From Stygiolobus caldivivus (GTDB lineage Archaea; Thermoproteota; Thermoprotei_A; Sulfolobales; Sulfolobaceae): a stretch of DNA of 64,000 bases. The notes beneath the pieces are model-generated. The model worked only from the letters and a program-made list of their open reading frames with translations. It was not told where the DNA came from and searched no databases. Position 1 is the first letter of the stretch, and each line of letters starts with the position of its first letter. The translations under genes and the position numbers were made by a program. Location: assembly GCF_019704315.1 (NCBI RefSeq), contig NZ_AP024597.1, positions 1,364,001 to 1,428,000 of the forward strand, in the 5' to 3' direction. Shown piece by piece: positions 33,487 through 43,028 of the stretch.

Positions 33487-36222
33487 CTAATACCCTAAGT
33501 ATTGAATTATTCTCTTTGAAGTCTCTTTTTCGATGTCATTATTGCCAAGCACAGTAGATAATACTTTCGCTAATGTTAATGCGTCTTTGACTAAAGTAGA
33601 CCTTTCTCTCAAACTGTCAGCTACGGCTTTTAGCCTATCTGGTGATTTTAGTGCAATATATTCTAGATAGTGAAAAAGCTGAACGGCGTTCTTGAATTCA
33701 TATTTGCCCAACTTGGCTTCTTTTATATATTCCAGTTTTTCGAAGGCCCTGATCATGTTATCTAAGCCATCAACATTCTCAGGTTCATTGAGCGTTATCC
33801 TTTTTTTATTCCTTTCTATAGTAATTATCTCATTTTTCTCTAAGTCACCTTCGTCTAAACTCCCGGTGAAATTAAGCAAAGCTAAGCTCTCCCTGTCTAT
33901 TTTTCTTGCGCTGTTTTTAACAGGAGGGACTAGGACTTTTGTCAGGATATAGAAACTGGAGTAAGGGTCGCTTATCCTGATCCCTGCAATCTTCCCGAGC
34001 CCCTCTATTATAGCTTGAGTGGTCGTAGGGTACAAGTGGTATCTTACCAAGTTTTCTACTGCCTTGTCTTCCTTACCTTCAAGGCCAATAAGTTTCTCGT
34101 ACTTAGTAAATATTGATAATACCCTGCCTAAGACTTCTACATATGTATCAGCTGAAAGGGGCGCTACCCTTATGAAGTTTGAAAACCATGAGGAGACCTC
34201 AGATATTGCCTCGTTTTTAACGTCTTGTAGCAATTTACTCCCTTCAGCCCTTTTCTTCCACGTTATGACCAAGGACTTGTCCAGCGCAATAGTGTTTAAT
34301 ATCGTCGCCATCCTGGTCTTAGCTTTAGTGGTAATCGCGTGTGCTGATATTACCCTGAACTTCGCCCTATACCAACCCGCATATAGGAGGGACACCCAGC
34401 TATCTGTTGTAGAGTGGACATAAAAGGTGACTAGTGTACCGTCATCTTTTAAAAGCTCATAAAACTTGAGGAAGTCATCAGCCATTTTTTCCCTGAAGTA
34501 CTTTAAAGTCCCTATTACACTCTTATAGCGTTTAGTCGTGTTCTTAGGTGCAAACTCTTCCCACTGTGTGTTATAAGGGAAGGGTAGTACTCTCTTTAAC
34601 CAGACGTAAAAGTAGTCGCTTAAGTAAGGCCTGTCATCGGCAAAAGGGACACTCGTAGCCATTAGGTCGACCTTTTCGGTGTTCAAGTCCCTTATATCTA
34701 CCCTGTTAAGGGGGACTACTTTAACTTCAGAAGTAGTGTTGGTCCCTATCAGGTATTCCAGTCCTTTTTTCAAGTGTTCAAACAATTTGTACAATGAACC
34801 GGTAACGTTACTCAGGGGTGAAATTTCTACCCAGTTCCAAGACATCGTATTCCCCCTTACTGAAACTCCCGAAGCAATAAAGCTCCTAGTCGGTTGGACT
34901 AGGGTTAGGAAACTGTTATACCTGATGTGTTCTAGCAGTACCATGGTAAAATACGTGACCACCGCTTCCTTATACTCCTCTTCTCCCTCTATGCGGTTTC
35001 TCAACTCGTTTATCTCGTGGAGGAGCTTGGTGTGGACTATTAACTGCCTTGCGTTAAATAACTTATAAAACTTATCTACTCCCCACGAGTATACTCCGAA
35101 AATACTGACCGGGGGTAGAGGCTCGGTAGGCAACTCAGTCAGGCTTATGTATTTAAGTTTTTGGAATGCCCTCCAAAAGTTTTCCTCGTCTTCATGAGTT
35201 ATCTCCTCAAATTCTAAGTCTTTTCCTTTCCCCTTGAACTTGACCAGTAAGACTGGCCTTCCCTTAGAACCCCTTAGGTCTTCTAGGGATATCTCCCCTT
35301 CTAAGAACTTCTCGTAATTTCTATTCCACTCCCTTATTGCGTCCCTGACGTACCATTCGTCTTTCTCCCCAGACATAACAAAACCACAGTATAGGCACCT
35401 AGCGTACCTGTTGTTAACTTTCACGTTGCCTTCATCCACCTCATAGGTCTTGTACGGGTCGTGGACTATTACCTTATTTTTAGTTACCCTAGCCTTTACC
35501 TTGTCTTTTCCTAGTTCTCTATTTATATCGACTACTTTAATACGTATTCTGTCTTTCTCCTTCACGGGGTGCATAAAGGCCAGTCTGGTGTATGTCCCAG
35601 ACCCCATCCCTGAGCCTTCAGTACCACCCCCCGACCTTAACGCTAATAGCCACCAACTATATACGAGCGGAGTGTAATTACCGCATACTGGGCACTTCAC
35701 CTCCCACGTACCTACAAAACCCGCGTTACCCTGGTAAAGGTCTTTAACTTCTTCCCTAATGCTTTCAACTAACTCTTTACCGTATTTTTGTACATCATTT
35801 AAGAGTTTCTCCCCGTATTTCGGGTAGTCTACGATCGCCTTTAAGAACGTGAACGCTGTCGGTATGGGCTCTGTAGTTATTACCTTTTTAAGTCCTAGAC
35901 GCTTCGCCTCCAACGGGATCGTCCCGAAACTCCCGAAGGGGTCTAGAAAAGTATAATTCCTGAACGGTGCTGTATCCGGGTTATATCTATGCGGTACCTC
36001 TTTGTCGAGTCTTATGATTTTCCTGAACTCCTCTAATTTAAAATCTTCCGGTAACAACGAAGCTGCGAGGAATGCCCTAGCAGATATTAACGGGTCTCTC
36101 CCCCACCAATAAACCATCTCCCAGTAGGAGGGTCTGGCAGGGCCCTTCTCCTTGGCAGCCTTCCTATCGATTTCTGGGAGGAGTAACGAGAAGCTGTCAC
36201 TCTGTATGAACAGCCTATCCAC
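33487..36222 (-). CDS. DUF1156 methyltransferase-family protein with degenerate catalytic motif
   Basis: COG1743-type DNA methylase homolog of 911 aa, paralogous to the genes at 37199 and 40260. The N-terminal signature (RKAAKEKGPARPSYWEMVYW) and zinc ribbon (CPVC at 177-180, CLYC at 276-279) are preserved. However, the SAM-binding motif I is changed from DPFAGFGS to DPFGSFGT (94-101), and the catalytic DPPY/F motif is replaced by SVPF (524-527). The protein is therefore likely unable to methylate adenine and may act as a specificity or assembly subunit. Start is a GTG. It stands alone on the minus strand with its own TATA-like promoter (CTAATTAATTTC about 30 bp upstream). Confidence 0.88.
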   Translation of the reverse strand: MDRLFIQSDSFSLLLPEIDRKAAKEKGPARPSYWEMVYWWGRDPLISARAFLAASLLPEDFKLEEFRKIIRLDKEVPHRYNPDTAPFRNYTFLDPFGSFGTIPLEAKRLGLKKVITTEPIPTAFTFLKAIVDYPKYGEKLLNDVQKYGKELVESIREEVKDLYQGNAGFVGTWEVKCPVCGNYTPLVYSWWLLALRSGGGTEGSGMGSGTYTRLAFMHPVKEKDRIRIKVVDINRELGKDKVKARVTKNKVIVHDPYKTYEVDEGNVKVNNRYARCLYCGFVMSGEKDEWYVRDAIREWNRNYEKFLEGEISLEDLRGSKGRPVLLVKFKGKGKDLEFEEITHEDEENFWRAFQKLKYISLTELPTEPLPPVSIFGVYSWGVDKFYKLFNARQLIVHTKLLHEINELRNRIEGEEEYKEAVVTYFTMVLLEHIRYNSFLTLVQPTRSFIASGVSVRGNTMSWNWVEISPLSNVTGSLYKLFEHLKKGLEYLIGTNTTSEVKVVPLNRVDIRDLNTEKVDLMATSVPFADDRPYLSDYFYVWLKRVLPFPYNTQWEEFAPKNTTKRYKSVIGTLKYFREKMADDFLKFYELLKDDGTLVTFYVHSTTDSWVSLLYAGWYRAKFRVISAHAITTKAKTRMATILNTIALDKSLVITWKKRAEGSKLLQDVKNEAISEVSSWFSNFIRVAPLSADTYVEVLGRVLSIFTKYEKLIGLEGKEDKAVENLVRYHLYPTTTQAIIEGLGKIAGIRISDPYSSFYILTKVLVPPVKNSARKIDRESLALLNFTGSLDEGDLEKNEIITIERNKKRITLNEPENVDGLDNMIRAFEKLEYIKEAKLGKYEFKNAVQLFHYLEYIALKSPDRLKAVADSLRERSTLVKDALTLAKVLSTVLGNNDIEKETSKRIIQYLGY

Positions 36223-37198
36223 ATAGGACTACCAATTGAAGAAATTAATTAGCTTTTCTGTACTCCATGCGAATTCAATGGGCATAATCCCCTCCGTAGA
36301 CATCTAAGCGTTTTACCTCGACTAGCTCTAACGAGTAAACGACGTCCAGTAATAACTCTTTCTATTGAACGTCAAATATGGTGCCAGCTAATATTGTCGC
36401 CTGAGTTAAAAGGACTCGCGTGAAAGTTTAGGGGAGGATCACTTAGATGCCGAACCGGAATTAAAAGAGAGCAGTATTTTGTTCTACCCTAACGTAACTT
36501 AAAGGTCTTCATCAGAGTTCGTGCACCTGCTAAATGGTTTTCATCTAACCATAAAAACTCCTGCTCGTCCATGGTGAGGGTTCGGGTTAAGTAGTTGTAT
36601 GATTTAATGGTCTCGCCTTTTGCTGTGTTTAGTTGGCTTTCGTTATTTGTACTCCTGCGTTTCACGTCTTTCAATAAGTTAGGCACGACCGTAAGAACTT
36701 TATCAGCATTGTCAGAGTTTCGTATTACCAAGGGAAAGTATGACTACTGCTGTTCAAGCGACTTCTGGTATTTATCAAGGACAGTGCCAAAGAAAGGATA
36801 ATATCGTGATTTGGGTATTACCTTGCACTGATATAAGTGGTACACCGTTATACATTTGAATAAGACTACTCATGTGGTCTCGTCCTAGTGAAAGTCGCTG
36901 TCTTTCACGCCCTTAATCCTTATACAATGATGTGAAAACAGCAGATCACACCTTTCAGCTATGAAGGAAAAGAGGGCGTGACACGTCGATATTAAAGGTA
37001 AGGTGTAATGCATTTTATCTAAATAGTATTCCCTAATCTAGCCTAATCTAGGAATATAGTTTCACACCTACGTTTCGTCTGGGCTTTACCCTAGTGGGGC
37101 GTTCACGTGCATTTTTTTGCAAGTTCTCTGCTCCGCCTTTTGTAATTCCCTCTTTTTATTCACACATAAACGGAGGTATAGCTCAATAGTCCACCTCG
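36223..37198. other. Intergenic region between two DUF1156 genes
   Basis: About 1 kb with no intact gene. It holds the promoter of the upstream-facing 33487-36222 gene next to 36223 and a decayed remnant at 36489-36750 of the family also seen at 16101 and 19160. Confidence 0.5.
36489..36750 (-). pseudogene. Third member of the 16101 remnant family
   Basis: On the minus strand, CTTTCCCTTGGTAATACG begins FPLVIRNSDNADKVLTVVPN and continues LLKDVKRRSTNNESQLNTAK and LWLDENHLAGARTLMKTFKL to a stop. The first 60 bp closely match the remnant at 16101 at DNA level. This copy keeps an open frame of about 85 codons and is the best preserved. The parent gene is not recognised; a mobile-element gene is possible. 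It is probably a fragment rather than a functional gene. Confidence 0.5.
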
Positions 37199-39943
37199 TT
37201 ACAATAACCTTTCGACTCCTGAGATTTTTCTCGAGGGGGTTTTTTCAACGTCGTTTTCCGGTAGGACCTCAGAGAACACCCTAGCTATTGCTAACGCTTC
37301 GTTCACATACCTACTGGTCTCCCTCAATTTGTCGACCTCCTCTTTTAACTTGTCCGGGAACTTTAACGCTACGTACTCCAAATAGTGGAGTACTTGGACG
37401 GGGTTGTCAAGGTCATAGTCGCCGGCTTTAGCCCCTTTAACGTGTCCGAGTTTTTCGAAAGAACGTATGACGTCACCTATGTCGGTAGCGTTTTCAGGTT
37501 CAGCTAAAAGTATGACTTTCTTTTTCCTGTCGACCTGGATAACCCCGTTCTTTTCTAAGTCCTTCTCCGCTATGTCCCCGGTCACGTTTAACAACACCAA
37601 ACTGTTCTTGTCTATTTTCCTGACACCTCTTGCCGGGGGTGATAACACCTTCACCAAGACGTAAAAGCTGGAATATGGGTCGTCAATCCTGACACCCACG
37701 GATTCCGATAACCCTTTAATTATAGCTTGAGTAGTAGCCGGGTAAACGTGGTTTTTTATTAGGTTTTCTACAAGGCTTACCCCGCTCCCGCTGACCCCTA
37801 TGACCCTCTCGTACTTGGTAAATATCGATAATACCTTACCCAACGCCACCATATAAGTGTCTATTGATAACTTACCCGTTTTTATATAGGACGAGAACCA
37901 CTTAGACACGCTAGATATGGCCTCACTCCTCACTTCTTGGACTGACCTACTGCCCTCAGCCCTCTTCCTCCACGCGACCACGATAGACTTGTCCAAGGTC
38001 ACTGTACTCACGTTCGCCGACATCCTAGTCCTGTCCTTTGTGGTGACTGCGTGAGTGGCTACGACCCTGAACTTGGAGACCGACCAGCCCGCGTAAAGCA
38101 ACGACACCCACGCTTCCGGTGAAGCGTTACTGAAAAACGTAACTAACGTACCGTCGTCCTTTAAAAGGTCGTAAAACCTGAGAAAGGCCCTAGCTAGCTC
38201 ATCCCTGAAATACCCTAACGTACCCACTATACCTTTGTAGGGCTTGTTGACGTCCTTTGGCACAAACTCTTCCCATTGTGTGTCATAGGGAAACGGGAAG
38301 ACCCTTTTTAACCAGACGTAGAAGTAGTCGCTGACATAAGGCTTGTCGTTTTCGAAAGGGGGGTCAGTCACTATCAAGTCGACCGGCTCAGTCTGTAAGT
38401 CACCTCGGTAAAAGGGGACTTGGACTTGGGGACTGCCGCCCGCGTTTACCAGGTATTCCAAGCCTTTCTTGACGTGTCCCAATAACTTAGTTAGGGAACC
38501 GGAGATATCACCTAAAGGGGAAATTTCCACCCAAGTCCATGAGAACGCGAAACCCCTAAATGCAGTGACGGGGACGTTAAAAGACCTCGTACTCTCTATC
38601 GACGTTATCATGCTGTTATACCTTACGTGGTTCAGAAAGGCCATTGTAAGGTATGTTAATACAGCGTCTTTATAGTCCTCGTCGCCGTTGACCTTGTCCC
38701 TCAATTCGTTTATTTTATCGACGATTTTGGTCAGGACTACTAACTGCCTCGCGTTGAATAGTTTATAAAACCTGTCCATACCCCACCTCGTAAAAGCGAG
38801 GAGCCCGTAAGGGAAGGCCTTTTCAGTAGGTATTTTCATAATACTGGTTTCCTTTAACTTGTCGAACGCCTCCCAGAACACTTCCTTATCTTCGTCCGTA
38901 ATCTCTTGGAAATCTAGGTTTTTACCCCCACCTCTGAACTTGACCAGTAATGTAGGCCTCGCCCTTGAGCCCCGTAACTCCTCCAGCGTTATCTCGCCGT
39001 TCAAAAACTTCTCGTAATTTTCGTTCCACTCCCTGATGGCCTCCCTAACGTACCACGAACCGCCCTTACCCTGGATGACAGAACCGCAATATAGACACCT
39101 TGCGTAATTGTTTTCCACTTTTACGTTGCCCTGCGGGACCTCATAAGACTTATCGGAACCCTTGATGACTATACGGCTTTTAGAGACTTTCGCGATGACG
39201 TCCTTACTCCCCACCTCTTTGTTGAGGTCGACCACTTCGATGCGGAGCTTTTTGTCTTCTACCACAGGCCTCATGTAAACTAACCTCTTATAAGCCCCGG
39301 CCCTTACCTTTTCCCCTCCCTCCTCTCCCTCTTCGCCTTCGCTCCCGACCCTCCTCAGTTCCAATAACCTCCAAGTAAAGGATAACGGGGTGTAATTACC
39401 GCACACCGGGCATTTGACCTCCCACGACCCGACGTAACCAGTGTTATAACCGTAAAGTTTTCTGACGTCCTCCTCCAAGCTTTCTACCAAGTACTCTCCG
39501 TACTTTTCCACGTCGGTTATCAGTTTTTTCCCGTATTTTGGGTAGAGGAGCACCCCTTTAAGAAACGTATATGCAGTGGGAATCGGGTCAGACGCGATAA
39601 CTTTACCCAACCCAAGCCTCTTCGCCTCTAACGCAAAGGAGCCGAACCCGGCGAAAGGGTCTAAGAAGGTAAAGTCCCTGAACCTCTCGTTTACTTCCGG
39701 GTTGAATTTATGGGGTAAGTCCTCGTCCAGCCTTATAACCCTCTTGTACTCTTCAGGGTCAAAGTCCTCTGGGAGTAACGACGCTGTTATGAACGCCCTA
39801 GCTGAGAGTAGGGGCTCCCTACCCCACCAGAACACTATTTCCCAAAACGGGGGTCTACCCGGGCCCTTTTCTTTCGCCGCCTTCCTGTCAATTTCTGGTA
39901 CTATAACCGAAAAGTTATCACTCTCGATAAATAACTTCTTCAT
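37199..39943 (-). CDS. DUF1156 (COG1743) DNA adenine methyltransferase, motifs intact
   Basis: Putative N6-adenine DNA methyltransferase of 914 aa. It carries motif I DPFAGFGS (95-102), the catalytic DPPF (527-530, in VDLIVTDPPFENDKPYVSDY), and a zinc ribbon with CPVC (179-182) and CLYC (283-286). An acidic, glycine-rich insert (GSEGEEGEEGGEK) sits just after the first zinc knuckle. It should use S-adenosylmethionine to mark host DNA in the system encoded at 40260-50682. It has its own promoter (ACTTATAGTTTA about 20-30 bp upstream) and is divergent from the main operon, so the modification activity can be made independently. Confidence 0.92.
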   Translation of the reverse strand: MKKLFIESDNFSVIVPEIDRKAAKEKGPGRPPFWEIVFWWGREPLLSARAFITASLLPEDFDPEEYKRVIRLDEDLPHKFNPEVNERFRDFTFLDPFAGFGSFALEAKRLGLGKVIASDPIPTAYTFLKGVLLYPKYGKKLITDVEKYGEYLVESLEEDVRKLYGYNTGYVGSWEVKCPVCGNYTPLSFTWRLLELRRVGSEGEEGEEGGEKVRAGAYKRLVYMRPVVEDKKLRIEVVDLNKEVGSKDVIAKVSKSRIVIKGSDKSYEVPQGNVKVENNYARCLYCGSVIQGKGGSWYVREAIREWNENYEKFLNGEITLEELRGSRARPTLLVKFRGGGKNLDFQEITDEDKEVFWEAFDKLKETSIMKIPTEKAFPYGLLAFTRWGMDRFYKLFNARQLVVLTKIVDKINELRDKVNGDEDYKDAVLTYLTMAFLNHVRYNSMITSIESTRSFNVPVTAFRGFAFSWTWVEISPLGDISGSLTKLLGHVKKGLEYLVNAGGSPQVQVPFYRGDLQTEPVDLIVTDPPFENDKPYVSDYFYVWLKRVFPFPYDTQWEEFVPKDVNKPYKGIVGTLGYFRDELARAFLRFYDLLKDDGTLVTFFSNASPEAWVSLLYAGWSVSKFRVVATHAVTTKDRTRMSANVSTVTLDKSIVVAWRKRAEGSRSVQEVRSEAISSVSKWFSSYIKTGKLSIDTYMVALGKVLSIFTKYERVIGVSGSGVSLVENLIKNHVYPATTQAIIKGLSESVGVRIDDPYSSFYVLVKVLSPPARGVRKIDKNSLVLLNVTGDIAEKDLEKNGVIQVDRKKKVILLAEPENATDIGDVIRSFEKLGHVKGAKAGDYDLDNPVQVLHYLEYVALKFPDKLKEEVDKLRETSRYVNEALAIARVFSEVLPENDVEKTPSRKISGVERLL

Positions 39944-40259
39944 ACCAGAACCTTAGAACGGGTAAACTATAAGTCTTTGTCTTTTTTAAGACAACTTGTA
40001 TTATAGATTTATTTTGACTGGGTCAAAATGACGATGAGTTTAGGTACAAAATACAAGCCTCCAAAACCCTTTACCACGTATACGTACTCAGTGCTTGAAA
40101 TGTAAGGCGGTGTCCACGAATGCTATCTATAAGCCTATTGTTCTCTTCTTATTATCAGTATAAATCTAGAGTTTAAGCCCATGACCGTTTATTTAACTTT
40201 CGCTCAACACTCTTACTTAAAAAGGAAAAGTTAATAAAATCCTCTTCTTTCTTACTATC
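39944..40259. promoter_or_regulatory. Divergent promoter region of the DUF1156 system
   Basis: A TATA-like ACTTATAGTTTA (about 39963-39974) faces the leftward methyltransferase gene. TTAATAAAATCC (about 40229-40240), 20-31 bp before the ATG at 40260, faces the rightward operon. Both messages are expected to be leaderless. No gene is seen in between. Confidence 0.55.
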
Positions 40260-43028
40260 ATGCAAAAACGATTAATTGAGAGCGACAAGTTCTCCTCACT
40301 TATCCCTGAAATTGACGAGAAGGCTGTAAAGGAGAAAGGTTCAGGTAGGCCTACCTATTGGGGGATGGTATTCTGGCGGACTAGGAAACCGTTAGTCTCA
40401 GCTAGGGCGTTTATAGCGGCGTCGTTACTACCGGAGGGCTTTAACATAACAGAGTACAAGAGGATTATAAGGCTAAACGAAGACATCCCCCATAAGTACC
40501 AACCCATTACGAACAACGTGTTTAAAGACTACGTGTTGTTAGACCCCTTTGCGGGCTTCGGTTCTATCCCATTAGAGGCAAAAAGGCTCGGGTTGGGTAA
40601 AGTTATAGCTTCAGAACTTCTGCCTACAGCCTACATGTTTTTAAAAGCAGTCCTAGACTACCCGAAATACGGGGAGAAACTCTTAAAAGACATCGAAAGA
40701 TACGGTAACGAGCTGATTAAGAGTTTAGAAGAAGACGTAAAAGAACTTTACGGTGATACGACGGGTTTCGTGGGTTCATGGGAAGTAAAATGCCCTCACT
40801 GTGGGAATTATACCCCTTTAGTAAACCAATGGTGGTTATTAGCGTTAAAAGAAGGGAGTAGTAACGACGAAGAAGAGGAAGGAGAAGAGAGTGAAGTTAA
40901 GTCAGGTGCTTTTAGGAGATTAGTCTACATGGAACCGGTAAAAGAAGGTAATCAGATCCGTGTTAAAGTAATTGACCTTAATAAGGAGTTAAATGTAAAA
41001 AGTGTAAGGGCTAAGAAGACTAAGGACAAGATAATAGTAAACGGAAAAGAATACCGAGTGTCTCAGGGTAATGTCAACGCTAAGAAGAGTTTTGCTAGGT
41101 GTTTGCATTGTAATAATGTATTTCCTAAAGATAGTAAGAAATGGTACGTTAAGGAGGCTATTAATGAATGGAATGAAAATTACGAGAAGTTTATGAACGG
41201 CGAGATAACTCTAGAAGAGTTGAGAAATTCAAGGGCAAGACCCACACTCCTGGTTAAGTTCAAAGGTAAAGCTAAGGATTTAACCTTTGAGGAAATTACC
41301 GTAAAAGATGAAGAAGCGTTTTGGGACTCATTTGATAAATTACGAGGATTAGATATAACTAAAATACCTACGGAAAAAGCGTCACCTTACGGGACATTAC
41401 GTTTTGTAACATGGGGGATAGACAGATTTTATAAATTATTTAATGCTAGACAACTAATAATACTTACTAAGATCGTTGAGAAGATTAGCTACTTAAGAGA
41501 TATAATAGAAGGAGATGATGAATATAAGAAGGCGGTAATAACTTACTTAGTTTTGGCTTTTCTAAACCATATACGGTATAATTGTATGTTAACTTCTGTT
41601 CACCCTACTAGAACATTTGTCAGAGAAGCTACTGCACTTACAAGATTCAGCTTTATGTGGAACTGGATTGAAATTTCTCCCTTAGCTAACATAATAGGTT
41701 CGTTTTCCAAAAGCTTAGAACATGTGAATGAAGGACTCGAATACTTAATACAAACTGATAGCGACTCACAAGTTGAAGTCCTCCAGACTGATGTATGTGA
41801 CTTAAGGTTGGATCCAGTTGATGTTATAATTACCGACCCTCCATATGCTGATGACGTGCCATACCCTGAAGTAGGAGACTTCTATTACGTCTGGTTAAAA
41901 AAGGTATTTCCATTCCCATATAACACACAATGGGAGGAATTAGTACCTAAGGATATAGGGGTTGATGAAGCGAGGAATAAGGTATTTGGCAACGGTGTGG
42001 GGACTTATGATTATTTCAGAGAGAGGTTAGCACAAGCTTTTGCTAATCTTAGTAAATTACTGAAAGGTGAGGGAGTCTTAGTAACTTTTTATAACCACAC
42101 CTCGCCAAAAGCATGGACATCACTACTTTATGCCGGTTGGTACTACTCAAAATTTAGAATTTCAACAACTTATGCGATAACTACTGAAGATGAGACGAGG
42201 ATAAATGCTAGAGGTACAGTCTCGCTAGATAAGTCAATAGTAATCGTCTGGAGGAAAAGGGCCGAAGGGACGAAACATATACAAGAAGTTAAGAAAAATG
42301 TTATTTCAGCAATCTCAGACTGGATATCTACGAATATCAAGTCATTATCTTTGGACACGTACATTGAAGTCCTAGGAAAAGTTTTATCGGAGTTCACTAA
42401 ATACGAAAAATTGTTGGGACTAAAAGGAGAAGGTATGAAAGCTGTAGAGGATTTAGTCTCCAACCACGTCTTTCCCACTGTTGTTCAATCCTTGATTGAA
42501 GGGTTGGCTAAGGGAACCGGAGCTAGGGTTGAAAACCCGTACTCGGTATTTTATGTCTTAGTCAAGGCACTACTCCCTCCCTCTAAGACGGTGAGAAAAT
42601 TAGATAAGAATACCTTAATATTCTTGAACGTATCGGGTAATATTACTAAAAAGGATCTCCTTCAGAATAAGATAATAAAAGCGGGAAAGGACACTATTTA
42701 CCTAATGGAGCCGGAAAACGCAAACGACATAAACGATAAAATACGGTCATTTGAAATGCTGAATCACGTTAAATCCGCAATCGCAGGTGATTATAATTTC
42801 TCTAACCCTGTCCAAGTCCTCCACTATCTGGAGTATATAGCGTTGAAATACCCTGATAAATTGAAAGAAGAGGTCGACAAACTTAGAGAAAAGACACGTT
42901 TTGTAGACGAGGCGTTATCAGTTGCAAAAATATTTACTAAGGTGCTTAACGAAAAAGACGTCGAATATGGACCTTCGTGTAAAATGGTGGGGGGCTGTGA
43001 AAAAGGGATTGAAAAGTGGGTGAGCTAA
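40260..43028 (+). CDS. DUF1156 (COG1743) DNA adenine methyltransferase, motifs intact
   Basis: This 922-aa paralog has motif I DPFAGFGS (95-102), catalytic DPPY (526-529, VDVIITDPPYADD), and zinc-binding CPHC (179-182) and CLHC (281-284). Of the three full-length paralogs, this one has the canonical DPPY and sits at the head of the operon, directly abutting the DUF499 ATPase (its stop codon is followed at once by the next ATG). It is probably the principal modification enzyme of the system. Its codon use is more AT-rich than the 37199 copy, so the paralogs may not be a recent duplication. Confidence 0.93.
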   Translation: MQKRLIESDKFSSLIPEIDEKAVKEKGSGRPTYWGMVFWRTRKPLVSARAFIAASLLPEGFNITEYKRIIRLNEDIPHKYQPITNNVFKDYVLLDPFAGFGSIPLEAKRLGLGKVIASELLPTAYMFLKAVLDYPKYGEKLLKDIERYGNELIKSLEEDVKELYGDTTGFVGSWEVKCPHCGNYTPLVNQWWLLALKEGSSNDEEEEGEESEVKSGAFRRLVYMEPVKEGNQIRVKVIDLNKELNVKSVRAKKTKDKIIVNGKEYRVSQGNVNAKKSFARCLHCNNVFPKDSKKWYVKEAINEWNENYEKFMNGEITLEELRNSRARPTLLVKFKGKAKDLTFEEITVKDEEAFWDSFDKLRGLDITKIPTEKASPYGTLRFVTWGIDRFYKLFNARQLIILTKIVEKISYLRDIIEGDDEYKKAVITYLVLAFLNHIRYNCMLTSVHPTRTFVREATALTRFSFMWNWIEISPLANIIGSFSKSLEHVNEGLEYLIQTDSDSQVEVLQTDVCDLRLDPVDVIITDPPYADDVPYPEVGDFYYVWLKKVFPFPYNTQWEELVPKDIGVDEARNKVFGNGVGTYDYFRERLAQAFANLSKLLKGEGVLVTFYNHTSPKAWTSLLYAGWYYSKFRISTTYAITTEDETRINARGTVSLDKSIVIVWRKRAEGTKHIQEVKKNVISAISDWISTNIKSLSLDTYIEVLGKVLSEFTKYEKLLGLKGEGMKAVEDLVSNHVFPTVVQSLIEGLAKGTGARVENPYSVFYVLVKALLPPSKTVRKLDKNTLIFLNVSGNITKKDLLQNKIIKAGKDTIYLMEPENANDINDKIRSFEMLNHVKSAIAGDYNFSNPVQVLHYLEYIALKYPDKLKEEVDKLREKTRFVDEALSVAKIFTKVLNEKDVEYGPSCKMVGGCEKGIEKWVS

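Noticed and set aside
37140-37200. A tRNA-like stretch (GGTATAGCTCAATAGTC)
   Set aside because: No matching acceptor stem, T-loop consensus or anticodon arm could be found around it.
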